In this document: piece after piece, positions 7,179 to 16,128 of the stretch
How positions within the stretch are numbered: position 1 is the stretch's first letter
Layout: each line of letters starts with the position of its first letter
DNA from: Kibdelosporangium sp. MJ126-NF4
Lineage (GTDB): Bacteria > Actinomycetota > Actinomycetes > Mycobacteriales > Pseudonocardiaceae
Reading direction: 5' to 3'
Length of the DNA: 64,000 nt
NCBI RefSeq assembly: GCF_000826545.1
Contig: NZ_CDME01000011.1
Location: forward strand, 1,626,657 to 1,690,656
The notes under the pieces: model-generated
Seen by the model: the letters and a program-made list of their open reading frames with translations, nothing else
Database searches by the model: none
What the model was told of the DNA's origin: nothing
Made by a program: the position numbers and the translations under genes

Positions 7179-10100
7179 TCAGAGCCCGGCGCCGTAGGGG
7201 TACAGCGGGGTGCCGTATGTGCTGGGTGGTTGCTGGCCCGCGTCGATCCTGGCCCTGATCTCGTTGCGTTGCGCCGGAGTCGCGCCGAGGTCGTAGGGCA
7301 GGTCCCAGTTTTCCGTCGCGTCGGCGGGGACGTCGCTACCACCCGGTCGGAGGACGTCACCCAGTGCCCGAGGCAGCTGCCACGGCAGCCTGCCGCGGGC
7401 GGTGTAGTCGCCGAACAGCAGACTTGCCAGCGCCGGGCCCATCTCCTCGCCGCCGCGGTAGGTCACCACGATGGCGCTGGCCAGGTCGTTCCACTCGGTG
7501 ATGACGTACGGCCGCGGCATCACCAGCGCGACGACCACCGGAATGCCCTGCCGCTGGAAGTTCTGGATGATCGCCAGCTGATCCGGTGGCAGATAGGGCT
7601 GTTCCTTCACCCAGTTGGTGCCGTGGGTGTAGGAGGACTCGCCGACCGCGACCACCGCCAGCTTCGGCGCGGGACCGGTGTCCTGGTAGACGTTCACGCC
7701 CGCACGCGACGCGCGTGCCTTGATGGCGTCGAACATGTTCAGCGAGCCGTACTCCTGGTGGAAGTAGCTTGTCCAGACGCAGCAGGCGTTCGAGTCCGTC
7801 GCACGTGGACCGGCCACCATGATGTTGTCACCCGCGTTGAGACGCACCGGCAGCGTGCCGTTGTTGTTCTTCAACACGGTCATGGACTCACGGGCCGCCT
7901 GGTTGGCCAACGCGGTGTAAGCCGGGGTGTGGAAGCGGTAAGGACCGTTGACCGGGTCGCCGTACGGGTTCTCGAACAGCCCCAGCTGGAACTTCAGCCG
8001 CAGCACACGGCGGACCGCGTCATCGATCCTGGCCGCGGGCACCCCTGCCAGGAAGCCCGCGATGCTGAACCCGGCCGCGCCGGGATCGGCGCCGCCCATC
8101 ACGTCCGAACCCGCGTTCGCCGCGCCGATCCACGCACCCGACGGCAGCCAGTCCGTGGTGATCAACCCGGTGAAGCCCAGGTTCTGCCGCAGGTAGGCCA
8201 GGATCTTGGCGCTGTCGCCCGCGCCGGGCCCGCCGGGATCCAGCAGCGAACTGCCCGCGTAGCCCGGCATGATGTTGACCGCACCGGCTTCCAGCGCCGC
8301 ACGGAACGGCACCATGTGGTACTTGATGGTGACCTCGTCGTAGACGATCAACGCCTCGCCGCCCGCGCCCTCACCGGGCCAGTGCTTCACTGTGGCCAGC
8401 ACCGACGACGGGCTGAGCTCCGGACCGCCCTGCAGACCGGCGACCAGCGCACGTACCTGCGCCGCCGCCACTTCGGCGTTCTCGCCGTTGCCCTCCTGGA
8501 TACGCGGATAGAGCACCTTGGTGCCGACCTCGGCGAGCGGCCCGAGCACTCCGCGTGTGCCGACCTCCAGTTGCTCACGGCGTTGCATGTCACCGAGTTT
8601 GTAGTCCAGCGGATAGTCTTTCCCCGCCGCCAACGCGCTCTGGGTCGGGTAGGACGTCTTGTACCCGGAGATCGTGTCGCCCGCCGACACGAACGGGATA
8701 CCGAGCCGGGTTCCGGCCGAGGCCAGCAGGGTGTTGTGCAGGTCCTGCGGGTCGGCCGGGCCGAAGTGCCAGCCCGAACGCGGGAACGCCTGCGCGTTGT
8801 AGAACATCTGGTACGCCTTCTCCTCGGCCGTCATCCGCCCGAGAAGGTCGTTCACCCTGGTCTCCACCGGCTGTCGCCAGTCCTCATAGGTCTGGATCGC
8901 GCCGTCGCGGTTGAGATCCCTGCTGCCGTTCACGATCGGCACGCCGTCGGCCACGTCTTCCAGCGTGGGCACGTAAACGCTGAACTTCCTGATGTTCGAT
9001 GTGCTGCCGTCGCTGGCCACCACGTACCACTTGTACGTCCAACGGTCGCTGATGTCCCACGTCGGCGTGTAGCTCGTGCCAGTGGATTCCGCGACCTTCG
9101 TGTACAGGTCGAGCAGGGCGCCGGGCGCGGCGAAGTCGTAGTCCTCCCGGCTGACGTTGAGCCACACCTGGTAGCGGGTGGCGCCGGGCACCGCGGCCCA
9201 CGACAGCACCGGCCGACGGGTGGTGGTGATCATCGCGCCGTCGGCGGGCGCGGTCAGCGCGAACCGGCCGGTGTTGCCCGGTGCCTTGGTCGGTGGGGAC
9301 AGCAGCGGCGGTGTGGTGGTCGTGGTGTCCACGCTGCCGAAGACCTGGAACTCCCACAGTGAGTAGCCGTAGCCGGTGCCACGGGCGGTGCCGAGCATCC
9401 GGAGGTAGCGGCCGGAGCCGGTGACAGTGAGCGTTTCCGTTCCGCCGGAACCGTTCGCGGTGGTGTGGATCGGTGTCCAGTTCGTGGTGTCGTTCGACGT
9501 CTCGATCCGGTAGCCCTTGGCGTACGCGCTCTCCCAGACCAGTTTCACCTGGGTGACGGTCGCCGGGCCGCCGAGGTCGACACGGATCCACTGGTCGTCG
9601 GTGAACTGACTGGACCAACGGGTGGTGTCGCGGCCGTCCAGCGCGGCGGCCGGTGCGTTGCCGCCTTCCCACGTCGACGCGGCGACCTGCTTGAACTCCG
9701 AGATGAGCGTGCCAGCCGGGGGACCGGAGCTGGACTCGCCGAAGACCTGGAACTCCCACAGCGAGTAGCCCCAGCCGGTGCCACGGGCCGTGCCGAGCAT
9801 CCGCACGTACCGGCCGTTTCCGTTCACCGCAAGGGTTTGCGTGCCTCCGGTGCCGGTCGTCGTCGAGTGGATGTCGGTCCAGTCCTGGCCGGTGGCGGAG
9901 GTCTGGACACGGAAGGCGCTGGCGTACGCGGCTTCCCAGGACAGGGTGATCCTGTCGATCCTGGCGGTGGCGCCGAGGTCGACTGTCAGCCACTGCGGAT
10001 CGCTGAACTGGCTGGACCACCGGGTCGCGGGGTTGCCGTCGGTGGCCGCCGCCGCGCCGTTCGCGTCGTTCTCGGCCGATGACGCCGTTGTCGTTTTTCC

Positions 10101-10190
10101 TTGGGACAGCAGGACACTCGCCGCTTGTGCCGTCACGACCAACGACAGCGACAGCACGACGGCGAGCGCCAAGCACAGAACTCGGCGCAT
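7179..10190 (-). CDS. Secreted glycoside hydrolase family 3 enzyme with two F5/8-type C (discoidin/CBM32-like) modules
   Basis: A 1003-residue exoenzyme. The signal peptide is at 1-23 (AQA-A cleavage). Two discoidin-like modules follow at about 28-150 and 160-285, each ending 'YSLWEFQVFG'. A fibronectin/Ig-like module is at about 308-406. An EF-hand/dockerin-like loop 'DLNRDGAIQTYED' is at 425-437. The GH3 catalytic region begins at about 441, with 'KHWPGEGAGG' at 602 and the probable nucleophile D680 in 'LITTDWLPSG'. GH3 enzymes release terminal beta-sugars such as glucose, xylose or GlcNAc; the substrate here is unclear. The modules would anchor it to polysaccharide. A 14-bp LacI-type palindrome lies about 52 bp upstream of the start and suggests sugar-induced expression. 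Confidence 0.88.
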   Translation of the reverse strand: MRRVLCLALAVVLSLSLVVTAQAASVLLSQGKTTTASSAENDANGAAAATDGNPATRWSSQFSDPQWLTVDLGATARIDRITLSWEAAYASAFRVQTSATGQDWTDIHSTTTGTGGTQTLAVNGNGRYVRMLGTARGTGWGYSLWEFQVFGESSSGPPAGTLISEFKQVAASTWEGGNAPAAALDGRDTTRWSSQFTDDQWIRVDLGGPATVTQVKLVWESAYAKGYRIETSNDTTNWTPIHTTANGSGGTETLTVTGSGRYLRMLGTARGTGYGYSLWEFQVFGSVDTTTTTPPLLSPPTKAPGNTGRFALTAPADGAMITTTRRPVLSWAAVPGATRYQVWLNVSREDYDFAAPGALLDLYTKVAESTGTSYTPTWDISDRWTYKWYVVASDGSTSNIRKFSVYVPTLEDVADGVPIVNGSRDLNRDGAIQTYEDWRQPVETRVNDLLGRMTAEEKAYQMFYNAQAFPRSGWHFGPADPQDLHNTLLASAGTRLGIPFVSAGDTISGYKTSYPTQSALAAGKDYPLDYKLGDMQRREQLEVGTRGVLGPLAEVGTKVLYPRIQEGNGENAEVAAAQVRALVAGLQGGPELSPSSVLATVKHWPGEGAGGEALIVYDEVTIKYHMVPFRAALEAGAVNIMPGYAGSSLLDPGGPGAGDSAKILAYLRQNLGFTGLITTDWLPSGAWIGAANAGSDVMGGADPGAAGFSIAGFLAGVPAARIDDAVRRVLRLKFQLGLFENPYGDPVNGPYRFHTPAYTALANQAARESMTVLKNNNGTLPVRLNAGDNIMVAGPRATDSNACCVWTSYFHQEYGSLNMFDAIKARASRAGVNVYQDTGPAPKLAVVAVGESSYTHGTNWVKEQPYLPPDQLAIIQNFQRQGIPVVVALVMPRPYVITEWNDLASAIVVTYRGGEEMGPALASLLFGDYTARGRLPWQLPRALGDVLRPGGSDVPADATENWDLPYDLGATPAQRNEIRARIDAGQQPPSTYGTPLYPYGAGL

Positions 10191-10241
10191 GAGGAAGCTC
10201 CAGCAGGGTTGGGAGCGAGACGTGTACGCGGACCGTGTTCG

Positions 10242-10255
10242 GGAGAGCGCTCTCC
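10242..10255. promoter_or_regulatory. LacI/CebR-type operator upstream of the GH3 gene
   Basis: A perfect 14-bp palindrome, GGAGAGCGCTCTCC, lies 52-65 bp upstream of the GH3 start codon on the minus strand. Its core AGCGCT is typical of LacI/GalR-family operators in actinomycetes (compare CebR, GGGAGCGCTCCC). No LacI regulator is in the window, so control in trans is inferred. The rest of 10191-10416 shows no gene. Confidence 0.65.
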
Positions 10256-10416
10256 ATGTCAGAGTGTCCGACTGGTCGCCCCGAAGTCAAGCCTTGCGGA
10301 CCTTCCCGCCGTCGGGCGGGGGCCACGGCTCGCCTGTGACCGAGGCGCGCTCACCTGTCTGAGGGAATGCGGTGACCCCGGGCTTGGTAGCCGTGCGCTC
10401 TGGGTAACAATGCGTC

Positions 10417-11544
10417 GTGGTCGCCACCTATCTCCTGCCAGTCAAGACGGCGTTGTTGCTGTTCCCGATCGTCGTACTGGTGGTGATGCTGCCGGTCGCA
10501 GTGGTCAGCTACCGGCGCAGGGGCCGCGCGGGCGGTTGGGCGACGGTGATCTTCTACTGCTTCCTGTTCTACCTGCTCGCCGCTGCTTTGCAGACAGTGA
10601 TTCCGTTGCCGCGCGATCCGGACTGGTACTGCGCGACCCAGAACTACGCCAGCAGCCCGCAGTTGCGGCCGTTCTACTTCATCGAGGTGATCGACCAGCG
10701 GGGCAGGGGCCAGTGGTCGCCGGGTGCGTTGCTGCGCAACCCCGCGCTGTGGACCACGGCGCTGAACGTGGTGTTGCTGCTCCCGCTCGGCTTCTTCCTG
10801 CGCTACATGGTGAAGGCACGTTTCCTGGCCGCGACCGCGATCGGTTTCGGCACATCACTGCTGTTCGAGCTGACCCAGCTGACCGGGCTGTGGTTCGTCT
10901 ACCCGTGTGCCTACCGGTTGTTCAGTGTGGACGATCTGATCCTGAACACGGCGGGAGCGGCGATCGGCTGGCTGGTCACGGGTCCACTGGGCCGCCTGCT
11001 GCCGCCGCTGGAAGCCGACCGGGACCGCAAACGCTACGCGGAACGCGTCACCCCGAGCCGACGCCTGTTCGCCCTGCTCACAGACCTCGTGTGTTTCGCC
11101 GCACTGGTCGGGCTCGTGCTGGGCTTCATCACGCTGCTCGGTGGTACACCACCGGGGCCGGTGGTCGTGATGCTCGGGCTTGTGTGGTTCCTGCTGGTCC
11201 CGGCGTTCACCGGCGCGACACCGGGAAAACGCGCGATGCTGCTGCGCGTCGAACGCACCAACGGCAACCGCGCGGGCCCGATCGCACTCGCGGTCCGCTA
11301 CGGAATCCTGTTGTCCCCGTTGTGGTTGCTGTGGATCGCGCTGTCGGTGGACGAGTGGGACGTGCTGGCCCGGCCCGAGCAGCTGCTGATCCCGGCCGGT
11401 GGGCTCGTGTCGGTGTTCCTCGTCGGTGTCTGGGCGCCGCTCGCGGTGTTCTTCGGTGACGATCCCGCCCCCTACGAGCGGCTTTCCGGCACTGTCAACG
11501 TCGCTGTCGTGCGGGAACGGGAAGCCGATAAGGTCGCCGGATGA
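10417..11544 (+). CDS. VanZ-RDD fusion membrane protein
   Basis: A 375-residue polytopic membrane protein. Residues about 40-195 are VanZ-like ('FLFYLLAAALQTVIPLP', 'NVVLLLPLGFFLRYM', 'FGTSLLFELTQLTGL', 'FSVDDLILNTAGAAIGWL'). Residues about 205-345 are an RDD domain ('RRLFALLTDLVCF', 'TPGKRAMLLRVER', 'RYGILLSPLWLL'). VanZ-like proteins are tied to low-level glycopeptide or lipoglycopeptide tolerance; RDD domains are linked to ion exchange. GTG 10417 has no ribosome site, but TAACAAT at 10405-10411 could be a -10 element of a leaderless mRNA. Its stop overlaps the next gene (ATGA), so the three membrane proteins are translationally coupled. Confidence 0.82.
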   Translation: MVATYLLPVKTALLLFPIVVLVVMLPVAVVSYRRRGRAGGWATVIFYCFLFYLLAAALQTVIPLPRDPDWYCATQNYASSPQLRPFYFIEVIDQRGRGQWSPGALLRNPALWTTALNVVLLLPLGFFLRYMVKARFLAATAIGFGTSLLFELTQLTGLWFVYPCAYRLFSVDDLILNTAGAAIGWLVTGPLGRLLPPLEADRDRKRYAERVTPSRRLFALLTDLVCFAALVGLVLGFITLLGGTPPGPVVVMLGLVWFLLVPAFTGATPGKRAMLLRVERTNGNRAGPIALAVRYGILLSPLWLLWIALSVDEWDVLARPEQLLIPAGGLVSVFLVGVWAPLAVFFGDDPAPYERLSGTVNVAVVREREADKVAG

Positions 11545-12017
11545 AATGGTTACTCTGGGGACAAATCGCGTTGGTGTTGGCGGCTGTAGGCGTCTGTGTC
11601 CTGGCGATGACCCAGAACCAATACGGCGCGGTCGTGCCCTGGGCCATGGGTTTGTTGCCGTTGTTGCTGATCCTGGGCATCGTGATGGGACTGATCGCGA
11701 TCAGTCGCGGCCACTCCTACATTCCAGCGGGAGCCGTACTGCTCGCACCGGCGGTGTGGGTGCTGGCGGGCGCCGTGCTGGAGCCCGACTACCTGACATC
11801 GGTCGACTCCGCGTTCTTCGGACTCACCAACACTTCTGTGGGTGTGGTCAGCTACGGCGGGCCCTCCGAAGTAGAGGACATGAAACGCGAGGTCAGCGCG
11901 GTTCTGACGTGGATGAACTGGGCGTGGTGGCTGCTGCTGGCGGCAGCAGCGCTCGGTGTGGTGACAGCGCTGCTCCTGTTCAGGCGGCACAACCCCAGCG
12001 AACGGCGGATCGGATGA
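11541..12017 (+). CDS. Four-helix membrane protein, paralogue 1 (unknown family)
   Basis: A 158-residue protein starting 'MKWLLWGQIALVLAAVG'. It has three N-terminal hydrophobic helices (about 5-23, 33-52, 62-80), an exported loop of about 45 residues, and a last helix ending 'LGVVTALLLFRRHN'. It overlaps the VanZ-RDD gene by ATGA and the following paralogue by ATGA. No known domain is recognised. Similarity to the next protein is obvious at both ends ('MKWLLW', 'VTALLLFR'), showing tandem duplication. Confidence 0.8.
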   Translation: MKWLLWGQIALVLAAVGVCVLAMTQNQYGAVVPWAMGLLPLLLILGIVMGLIAISRGHSYIPAGAVLLAPAVWVLAGAVLEPDYLTSVDSAFFGLTNTSVGVVSYGGPSEVEDMKREVSAVLTWMNWAWWLLLAAAALGVVTALLLFRRHNPSERRIG

Positions 12018-12478
12018 AATGGTTGCTCTGGACGCAGCTTGCCCTGGTGCTGGCATCCTTGGGTGTGGCTGCTGCGGCGATGGGGAACCGTCATTTCAGT
12101 GTGATGGCGTCGGTGTCGGTGGTGGTGTTGCTCGCGTTGCTGGTTCTGGGCGTGATCATGGGGCTGGTCACGCTCAAGCGGGGCAAATCCTTTGTCCTGG
12201 CGGGGATTGTGTTGCTCGCGCCCGCCGTGTGGCTGCTGGCGACCAGTATCCCCAGCGGCTTCAGCGATGCCGTGGGAAGTCGTGTCCTGGTGTCGGGGTA
12301 CTACTCGCTCAACGAGTACGACGCCGCGATGCGTGAACTGGATTCCATGGTGGCGTCGATGAACTGGTTCGGCGGTTTGAACATGGCAGCGGCAGCGCTG
12401 GCCGCGGTGACAGCGCTGCTGCTGTTCAGGCACAACAGGACTAGGCCGGTTCGTCCGAGCGAGGCCCCACCTGAGTGA
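12014..12478 (+). CDS. Four-helix membrane protein, paralogue 2 (unknown family)
   Basis: A 154-residue protein starting 'MKWLLWTQLALVLASLG', with 'LLVLGVIMGLVTLKRGKSF', 'IVLLAPAVWLLA' and the C-terminal 'AAVTALLLFRHNRTRP'. It has the same topology as the preceding protein: three helices, an external loop with Tyr/Asp-rich sequence, and one helix. It starts inside the preceding stop codon (ATGA) and its 3' end runs 38 bp into the convergent phoD gene. Function is unknown; the operon with a VanZ-RDD protein suggests an envelope role. Confidence 0.8.
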   Translation: MKWLLWTQLALVLASLGVAAAAMGNRHFSVMASVSVVVLLALLVLGVIMGLVTLKRGKSFVLAGIVLLAPAVWLLATSIPSGFSDAVGSRVLVSGYYSLNEYDAAMRELDSMVASMNWFGGLNMAAAALAAVTALLLFRHNRTRPVRPSEAPPE

Positions 12479-14204
12479 GAGCCGGGATCAGCTTGTGGGA
12501 ACCGGCGAGGGTCTGCCAGCTGATCGCGTGTGACGTCGTGGCGTTCTTGTCGATGCGCGGGTCGTGCTGCAGGCTCGTGGGGATCGCTGTGTGGTGGAAG
12601 TCGGCCTGCACGCGTTCCGGTGTGACGTCGATCAGCACGTAACCGTGGGAGATGCCGTCGAACATCTTCATCCACGGGTTTCGTGCGCTGACGGTGCTCG
12701 TGACCGTCTTGGTCGCGGTCACCACTGCTTCGGGCGGGGTTCCCTTGGGCAGCTTGGCACGCACCATCTCGTAGAAGCCGTCGGTGGTCACCGACGGGCA
12801 GACGAACTCGACGCCGACCGGGGTGTAGCCCAGTTCGGGCTTTGCCGGGATGTCGAACGCCAGCGACGAGTGGAAGTCACCGGTCAGCACCACCACGTTG
12901 TTCGACTGAGCCGCGATGTGGCCGATCAGCTCGGCCTGCTGGGCCTGGTAGCCGTCCCACTGGTCGGAGTTGATCAGCGTCACGTCCGCCGGGTGTCCCA
13001 GTATCGGGCCGGGAATCCGCAGTGGGCTGAGAATCACCTGGTTGCCGATCAGGTGCCACGGCTTGTCGTTGCCGTTGTTCTTCAGCCAGGCCATCTGCTC
13101 CGGTTCGACCAGGTGCCGTGCCGGATCGGCGAGCTGGGCGTCCACTTCCGGCTTCAGGCCGATCGGGACGGTTCCACCGCCACGACCCGAGTACGGCGGT
13201 GTGCTGACCTGCTCGGCGCGGTTCTGCCGAGTGTCCACAACGGACAGGTCGGCGAGGCGGCCGAAGCTGAAGCCGCGGAAGAACCGCGTGCCCTGGTGCG
13301 GGGTCTGTCGCTGGTCCGGTAGGCGGAACGGCATCCACTCCATGTACGCCCGGTAGGCCGCTTGTTTCCGCGCGTTGAACGGGCCCTCAGTGTCGGGCTG
13401 GTGGTTGGACGCGCCGTCGTTCCAGGTGTTGTCGGCCACCTCGTGGTCGTCGAAGATCGTGATCCACGGGTGTTGCCGGTGTGCGAGCGCCAAGTCCGGA
13501 TCGGCCTTGTGCAGCGCGTGCCGCAGCCGGTAGCCGGTCAGGTCGAGCGTCTCGGTCGGCGGCTCGGCGTCCCGGACGCCGATCAGCTCGGGCGGGCCGG
13601 ACCGGTCGTCGCCGTTGCCCAGCTCGTAGTAGTAGTCGCCGACCTGTAACACGAAGTCCAGGTCCGTGCGTTGCCCCATTGCGCGGTATGCCGCGAAGTA
13701 GCCACCGGTGTAGTTGGCGCACGAGGTCAGGGCGAATCGCAGGGAGTGCAGGCTGTCGTCGTCGCCGGGAATGGTCTGCGTCCGGCCGACTGGGCTCGTC
13801 TCACCGTCGGCGTGGAACCGGTAGAAGTAGCGCGTGTACGGCCGCAGCCCGCTGACGTCGACTTTCACGGTGTGGTCGGATGCGGCGGACGTCAGCGCCA
13901 CACCGCGACGGACCACGTCACGGAACGCCTCGTCGCGGGCGACTTCCCACCGCACCGGCATCGGGTGGCCGAGACCACTGCCCGGCGCGGCGATCCGGTT
14001 GCCCTCACACGGCGGTGTCGCCCGTGTCCAGATGATCACCGAATCGCACAGCGGGTCCCCACTGGCCACGCCGTAGCCGAAGACGCCGTCGGCGGCGGGT
14101 GCCGCCGCGGCCTCGGCGTCGAAGACCCGGACGGGCCCGGCGATGGCGGCCGCGGTGAGCGCCGCCCCCTTGAGAATCGATCTACGGTTCGGTGTCGCGG
14201 TCAT
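12441..14204 (-). CDS. phoD: PhoD-type alkaline phosphatase/phosphodiesterase, Tat-exported
   Basis: A 587-residue protein with a twin-arginine signal ('NRRSILKGAALTAAAIAG'), an N-terminal PhoD domain (about 45-135, 'GVASGDPLCDSVIIWTRATP') and a metallophosphatase domain. The latter shows 'ALTSCANYTGGYFAAYRAM' (metal-binding Cys/Asn region), 'FVLQVGDYYYE', 'TIFDDHEVADNTWNDGA' and 'VVLTGDFHSSLAFD'. PhoD enzymes use Ca and Fe to hydrolyse phosphate mono- and diesters outside the cell, often under PhoP control. No PHO box was identified. The gene ends inside the convergent membrane-protein gene. Confidence 0.9.
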   Translation of the reverse strand: MTATPNRRSILKGAALTAAAIAGPVRVFDAEAAAAPAADGVFGYGVASGDPLCDSVIIWTRATPPCEGNRIAAPGSGLGHPMPVRWEVARDEAFRDVVRRGVALTSAASDHTVKVDVSGLRPYTRYFYRFHADGETSPVGRTQTIPGDDDSLHSLRFALTSCANYTGGYFAAYRAMGQRTDLDFVLQVGDYYYELGNGDDRSGPPELIGVRDAEPPTETLDLTGYRLRHALHKADPDLALAHRQHPWITIFDDHEVADNTWNDGASNHQPDTEGPFNARKQAAYRAYMEWMPFRLPDQRQTPHQGTRFFRGFSFGRLADLSVVDTRQNRAEQVSTPPYSGRGGGTVPIGLKPEVDAQLADPARHLVEPEQMAWLKNNGNDKPWHLIGNQVILSPLRIPGPILGHPADVTLINSDQWDGYQAQQAELIGHIAAQSNNVVVLTGDFHSSLAFDIPAKPELGYTPVGVEFVCPSVTTDGFYEMVRAKLPKGTPPEAVVTATKTVTSTVSARNPWMKMFDGISHGYVLIDVTPERVQADFHHTAIPTSLQHDPRIDKNATTSHAISWQTLAGSHKLIPALTQVGPRSDEPA

Positions 14205-14225
14205 GCCGACAACCCTATTGATTGC

Positions 14226-15548
14226 TCAGATCAGAAACATGAACAAAGGGCTGTCAGGAGGGACACGCTCGATCCGGTGCGGCACCGTGTTCATCCGCTT
14301 GAGCATCGCCTCGAGGTTCTCCGGCGCGCCGAGTTCGATCCCGACCAGCGCGGGCCCGGTCTCCCGGTTGTTGCGCTTGACATACTCGAACAGCGTGATG
14401 TCGTCGTCCGGTCCGAGGGCGTCGTCGATGAACCGTCGCAGCGCACCGGGTTCCTGCGGGAACTCGACGAGGAAGTAGTGCTTGCGGCCCTCGTAGACCA
14501 GTGCCCGCTCGACGATCTCGGCGTACCTGCTGACGTCGTTGTTGCCGCCGGACAGGATGCACACCACCGTCGCGCCCGGTGCGAGGCCGAGATCCAGGCC
14601 CACGGCCGTGGGGGCGAGCGCGCCCGCGGGCTCGCTGATGATCCCGTCGGACTGGTACAGGTCCAGCATCTCGACGCAGATCTGGCCTTCCGGCACGGCG
14701 ATCAGGCGCGGCTTGCAGTCGTTGACCACCGCGAACGTGTGCTGCCCGACCTTGCGGACGGCGGCGCCGTCGACGAACGGGTCGAGGTGGTCGAGGTCGA
14801 CCGGCGCGCCGTGCTCCAGCGCGGCGGCCATGCTGGTGGCGCCGAGCGGCTCCGCGCCGATCACCGGCACGTCGGGGTGGTTCTCCCGCAGCCACACCAG
14901 GGTTCCGGCGAGCAGCCCGCCGCCGCCGACCGGCACGACGACCGCGTCCGGCGCGCGGCCGAGCTGGTCGATCACCTCGCGGATCACGGTGCCCTGGCCC
15001 GCGATGGTCCGGGGATCGTCGAACGCGGGCACCAGTGTCATTCCGGTCGCCTCGGCGTGTGCGTGGGCCGCTGCCGCCGCGTCGTCGTACGTGTCGCCCT
15101 CCACGACGATCTGCACGTACTTGCCGCCGAGGGTGGCGACGCGCTCGCGCTTCTGCCGGGGCGTGGTCCTGGGCAGGTACACCCTGGCCGTGATTCCCAG
15201 GGAGGCGCACGCGAACGCGACGCCCTGGCCGTGGTTGCCCGCGCTGGCGCACACCACGCCACGCTCCCGCTGCCCGGCCGTCAGATCACTGAGCAGGTTG
15301 TACGCGCCGCGGCCCTTGTACGAGCGGACCGTGTGCAGATCCTCCCGTTTCAGCCAGACGTCCAGGTCGTACCGGCGTGACAGCCGGTCGTTGCGCTGCA
15401 ACGGGCTGGGGTCGATGACTCCGGCGAACCGGTTCGCGGCCGCGACCACGTCCGCCGCGTCCGGGCGTTCTGCGGACAACACTCCGCTCCTGTCGTCTTG
15501 CTGCGGGAGCGGTCGGGAATGGACTGTGGTGACGCTCCGTGAGACCAC
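14226..15548 (-). CDS. ilvA: Threonine ammonia-lyase (threonine dehydratase, biosynthetic type)
   Basis: A 440-residue fold-type II PLP enzyme. K78 in 'VRSYKGRGAYN' is the Schiff-base lysine, followed by 'SAGNHGQGVAFA' and the phosphate-binding 'VPVGGGGLLAG'. A C-terminal ACT-like regulatory region (about 345-440) has 'KHYFLVEFPQEPGALRRFI'. It converts threonine to 2-oxobutanoate in isoleucine synthesis, and the ACT-like part suggests isoleucine feedback. It reads from GTG 15548. It is single, between PhoD and a GNAT gene. A second, shorter Ser/Thr dehydratase is at 52561-53508. Confidence 0.92.
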   Translation of the reverse strand: MVSRSVTTVHSRPLPQQDDRSGVLSAERPDAADVVAAANRFAGVIDPSPLQRNDRLSRRYDLDVWLKREDLHTVRSYKGRGAYNLLSDLTAGQRERGVVCASAGNHGQGVAFACASLGITARVYLPRTTPRQKRERVATLGGKYVQIVVEGDTYDDAAAAAHAHAEATGMTLVPAFDDPRTIAGQGTVIREVIDQLGRAPDAVVVPVGGGGLLAGTLVWLRENHPDVPVIGAEPLGATSMAAALEHGAPVDLDHLDPFVDGAAVRKVGQHTFAVVNDCKPRLIAVPEGQICVEMLDLYQSDGIISEPAGALAPTAVGLDLGLAPGATVVCILSGGNNDVSRYAEIVERALVYEGRKHYFLVEFPQEPGALRRFIDDALGPDDDITLFEYVKRNNRETGPALVGIELGAPENLEAMLKRMNTVPHRIERVPPDSPLFMFLI

Positions 15549-15574
15549 CGAGTCTACTGCGTAGCCGCGTCCGG

Positions 15575-16099
15575 TCAGGACCTGGCTGTCCGGACATACG
15601 CGACCCGCCGGTCACCGAACGGGTTCAGGAACTCGTCCGACCTGGCCCAGCCCACGGAGTCGTACAACGCGCACGCCGGTGCCGCGGGATGCGTGACCAG
15701 CCAGGCGTCGGGATGGTCGGCGATGAAGTGGTCAAGCAGTGCGCGGCCGAGGCCCTTGCCCCGTGACGCCGGGTCGACCATCAGCTCGATGATGGTCACC
15801 GCCGGTGCGACCAACTGCTCGACCGGCACCACCTGGGAGACCAACCGGTGGAACGCGTCGTTCGGCAGCTTGGGCGGCATCGGCCAGCCGTACACCACAC
15901 CCAGCAGCGACCGCCCGTCCCAGGCCACCGACCCGAACAGGCCGGGCCGTTCCAGGTGTCCGGTCAGGATGTTGGCGTAGTTGTCCAGTGTGGCTCGCGA
16001 CTCGTTCCACGGTGGCTCGGCGAAGCACAGCCGGTACAGCGCGTGCAAGGACGCGCGCAGGCCGCCGAGCTGCTCGGCGTTCACCGTGTCGATCCGCAT
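15575..16099 (-). CDS. GNAT family N-acetyltransferase
   Basis: A 174-residue GNAT. The acyl-CoA motif is 'IIELMVDPASRGKGLGRALLDHFIAD', followed by 'WLVTHPAAPACALYDSVGWARSDEF'. Upstream are 'YRLCFAEPPWNES' and 'LLGVVYGWPMPPKL', typical of the fold. The substrate is not inferable. It starts from ATG 16099, 30 bp from the next minus-strand GNAT gene stop, so it could be the last gene of the acyl-CoA operon to its right. Confidence 0.8.
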   Translation of the reverse strand: MRIDTVNAEQLGGLRASLHALYRLCFAEPPWNESRATLDNYANILTGHLERPGLFGSVAWDGRSLLGVVYGWPMPPKLPNDAFHRLVSQVVPVEQLVAPAVTIIELMVDPASRGKGLGRALLDHFIADHPDAWLVTHPAAPACALYDSVGWARSDEFLNPFGDRRVAYVRTARS

Positions 16100-16128
16100 G
16101 CCGGGATGTTAGGGCAAAACTGTGGCAA

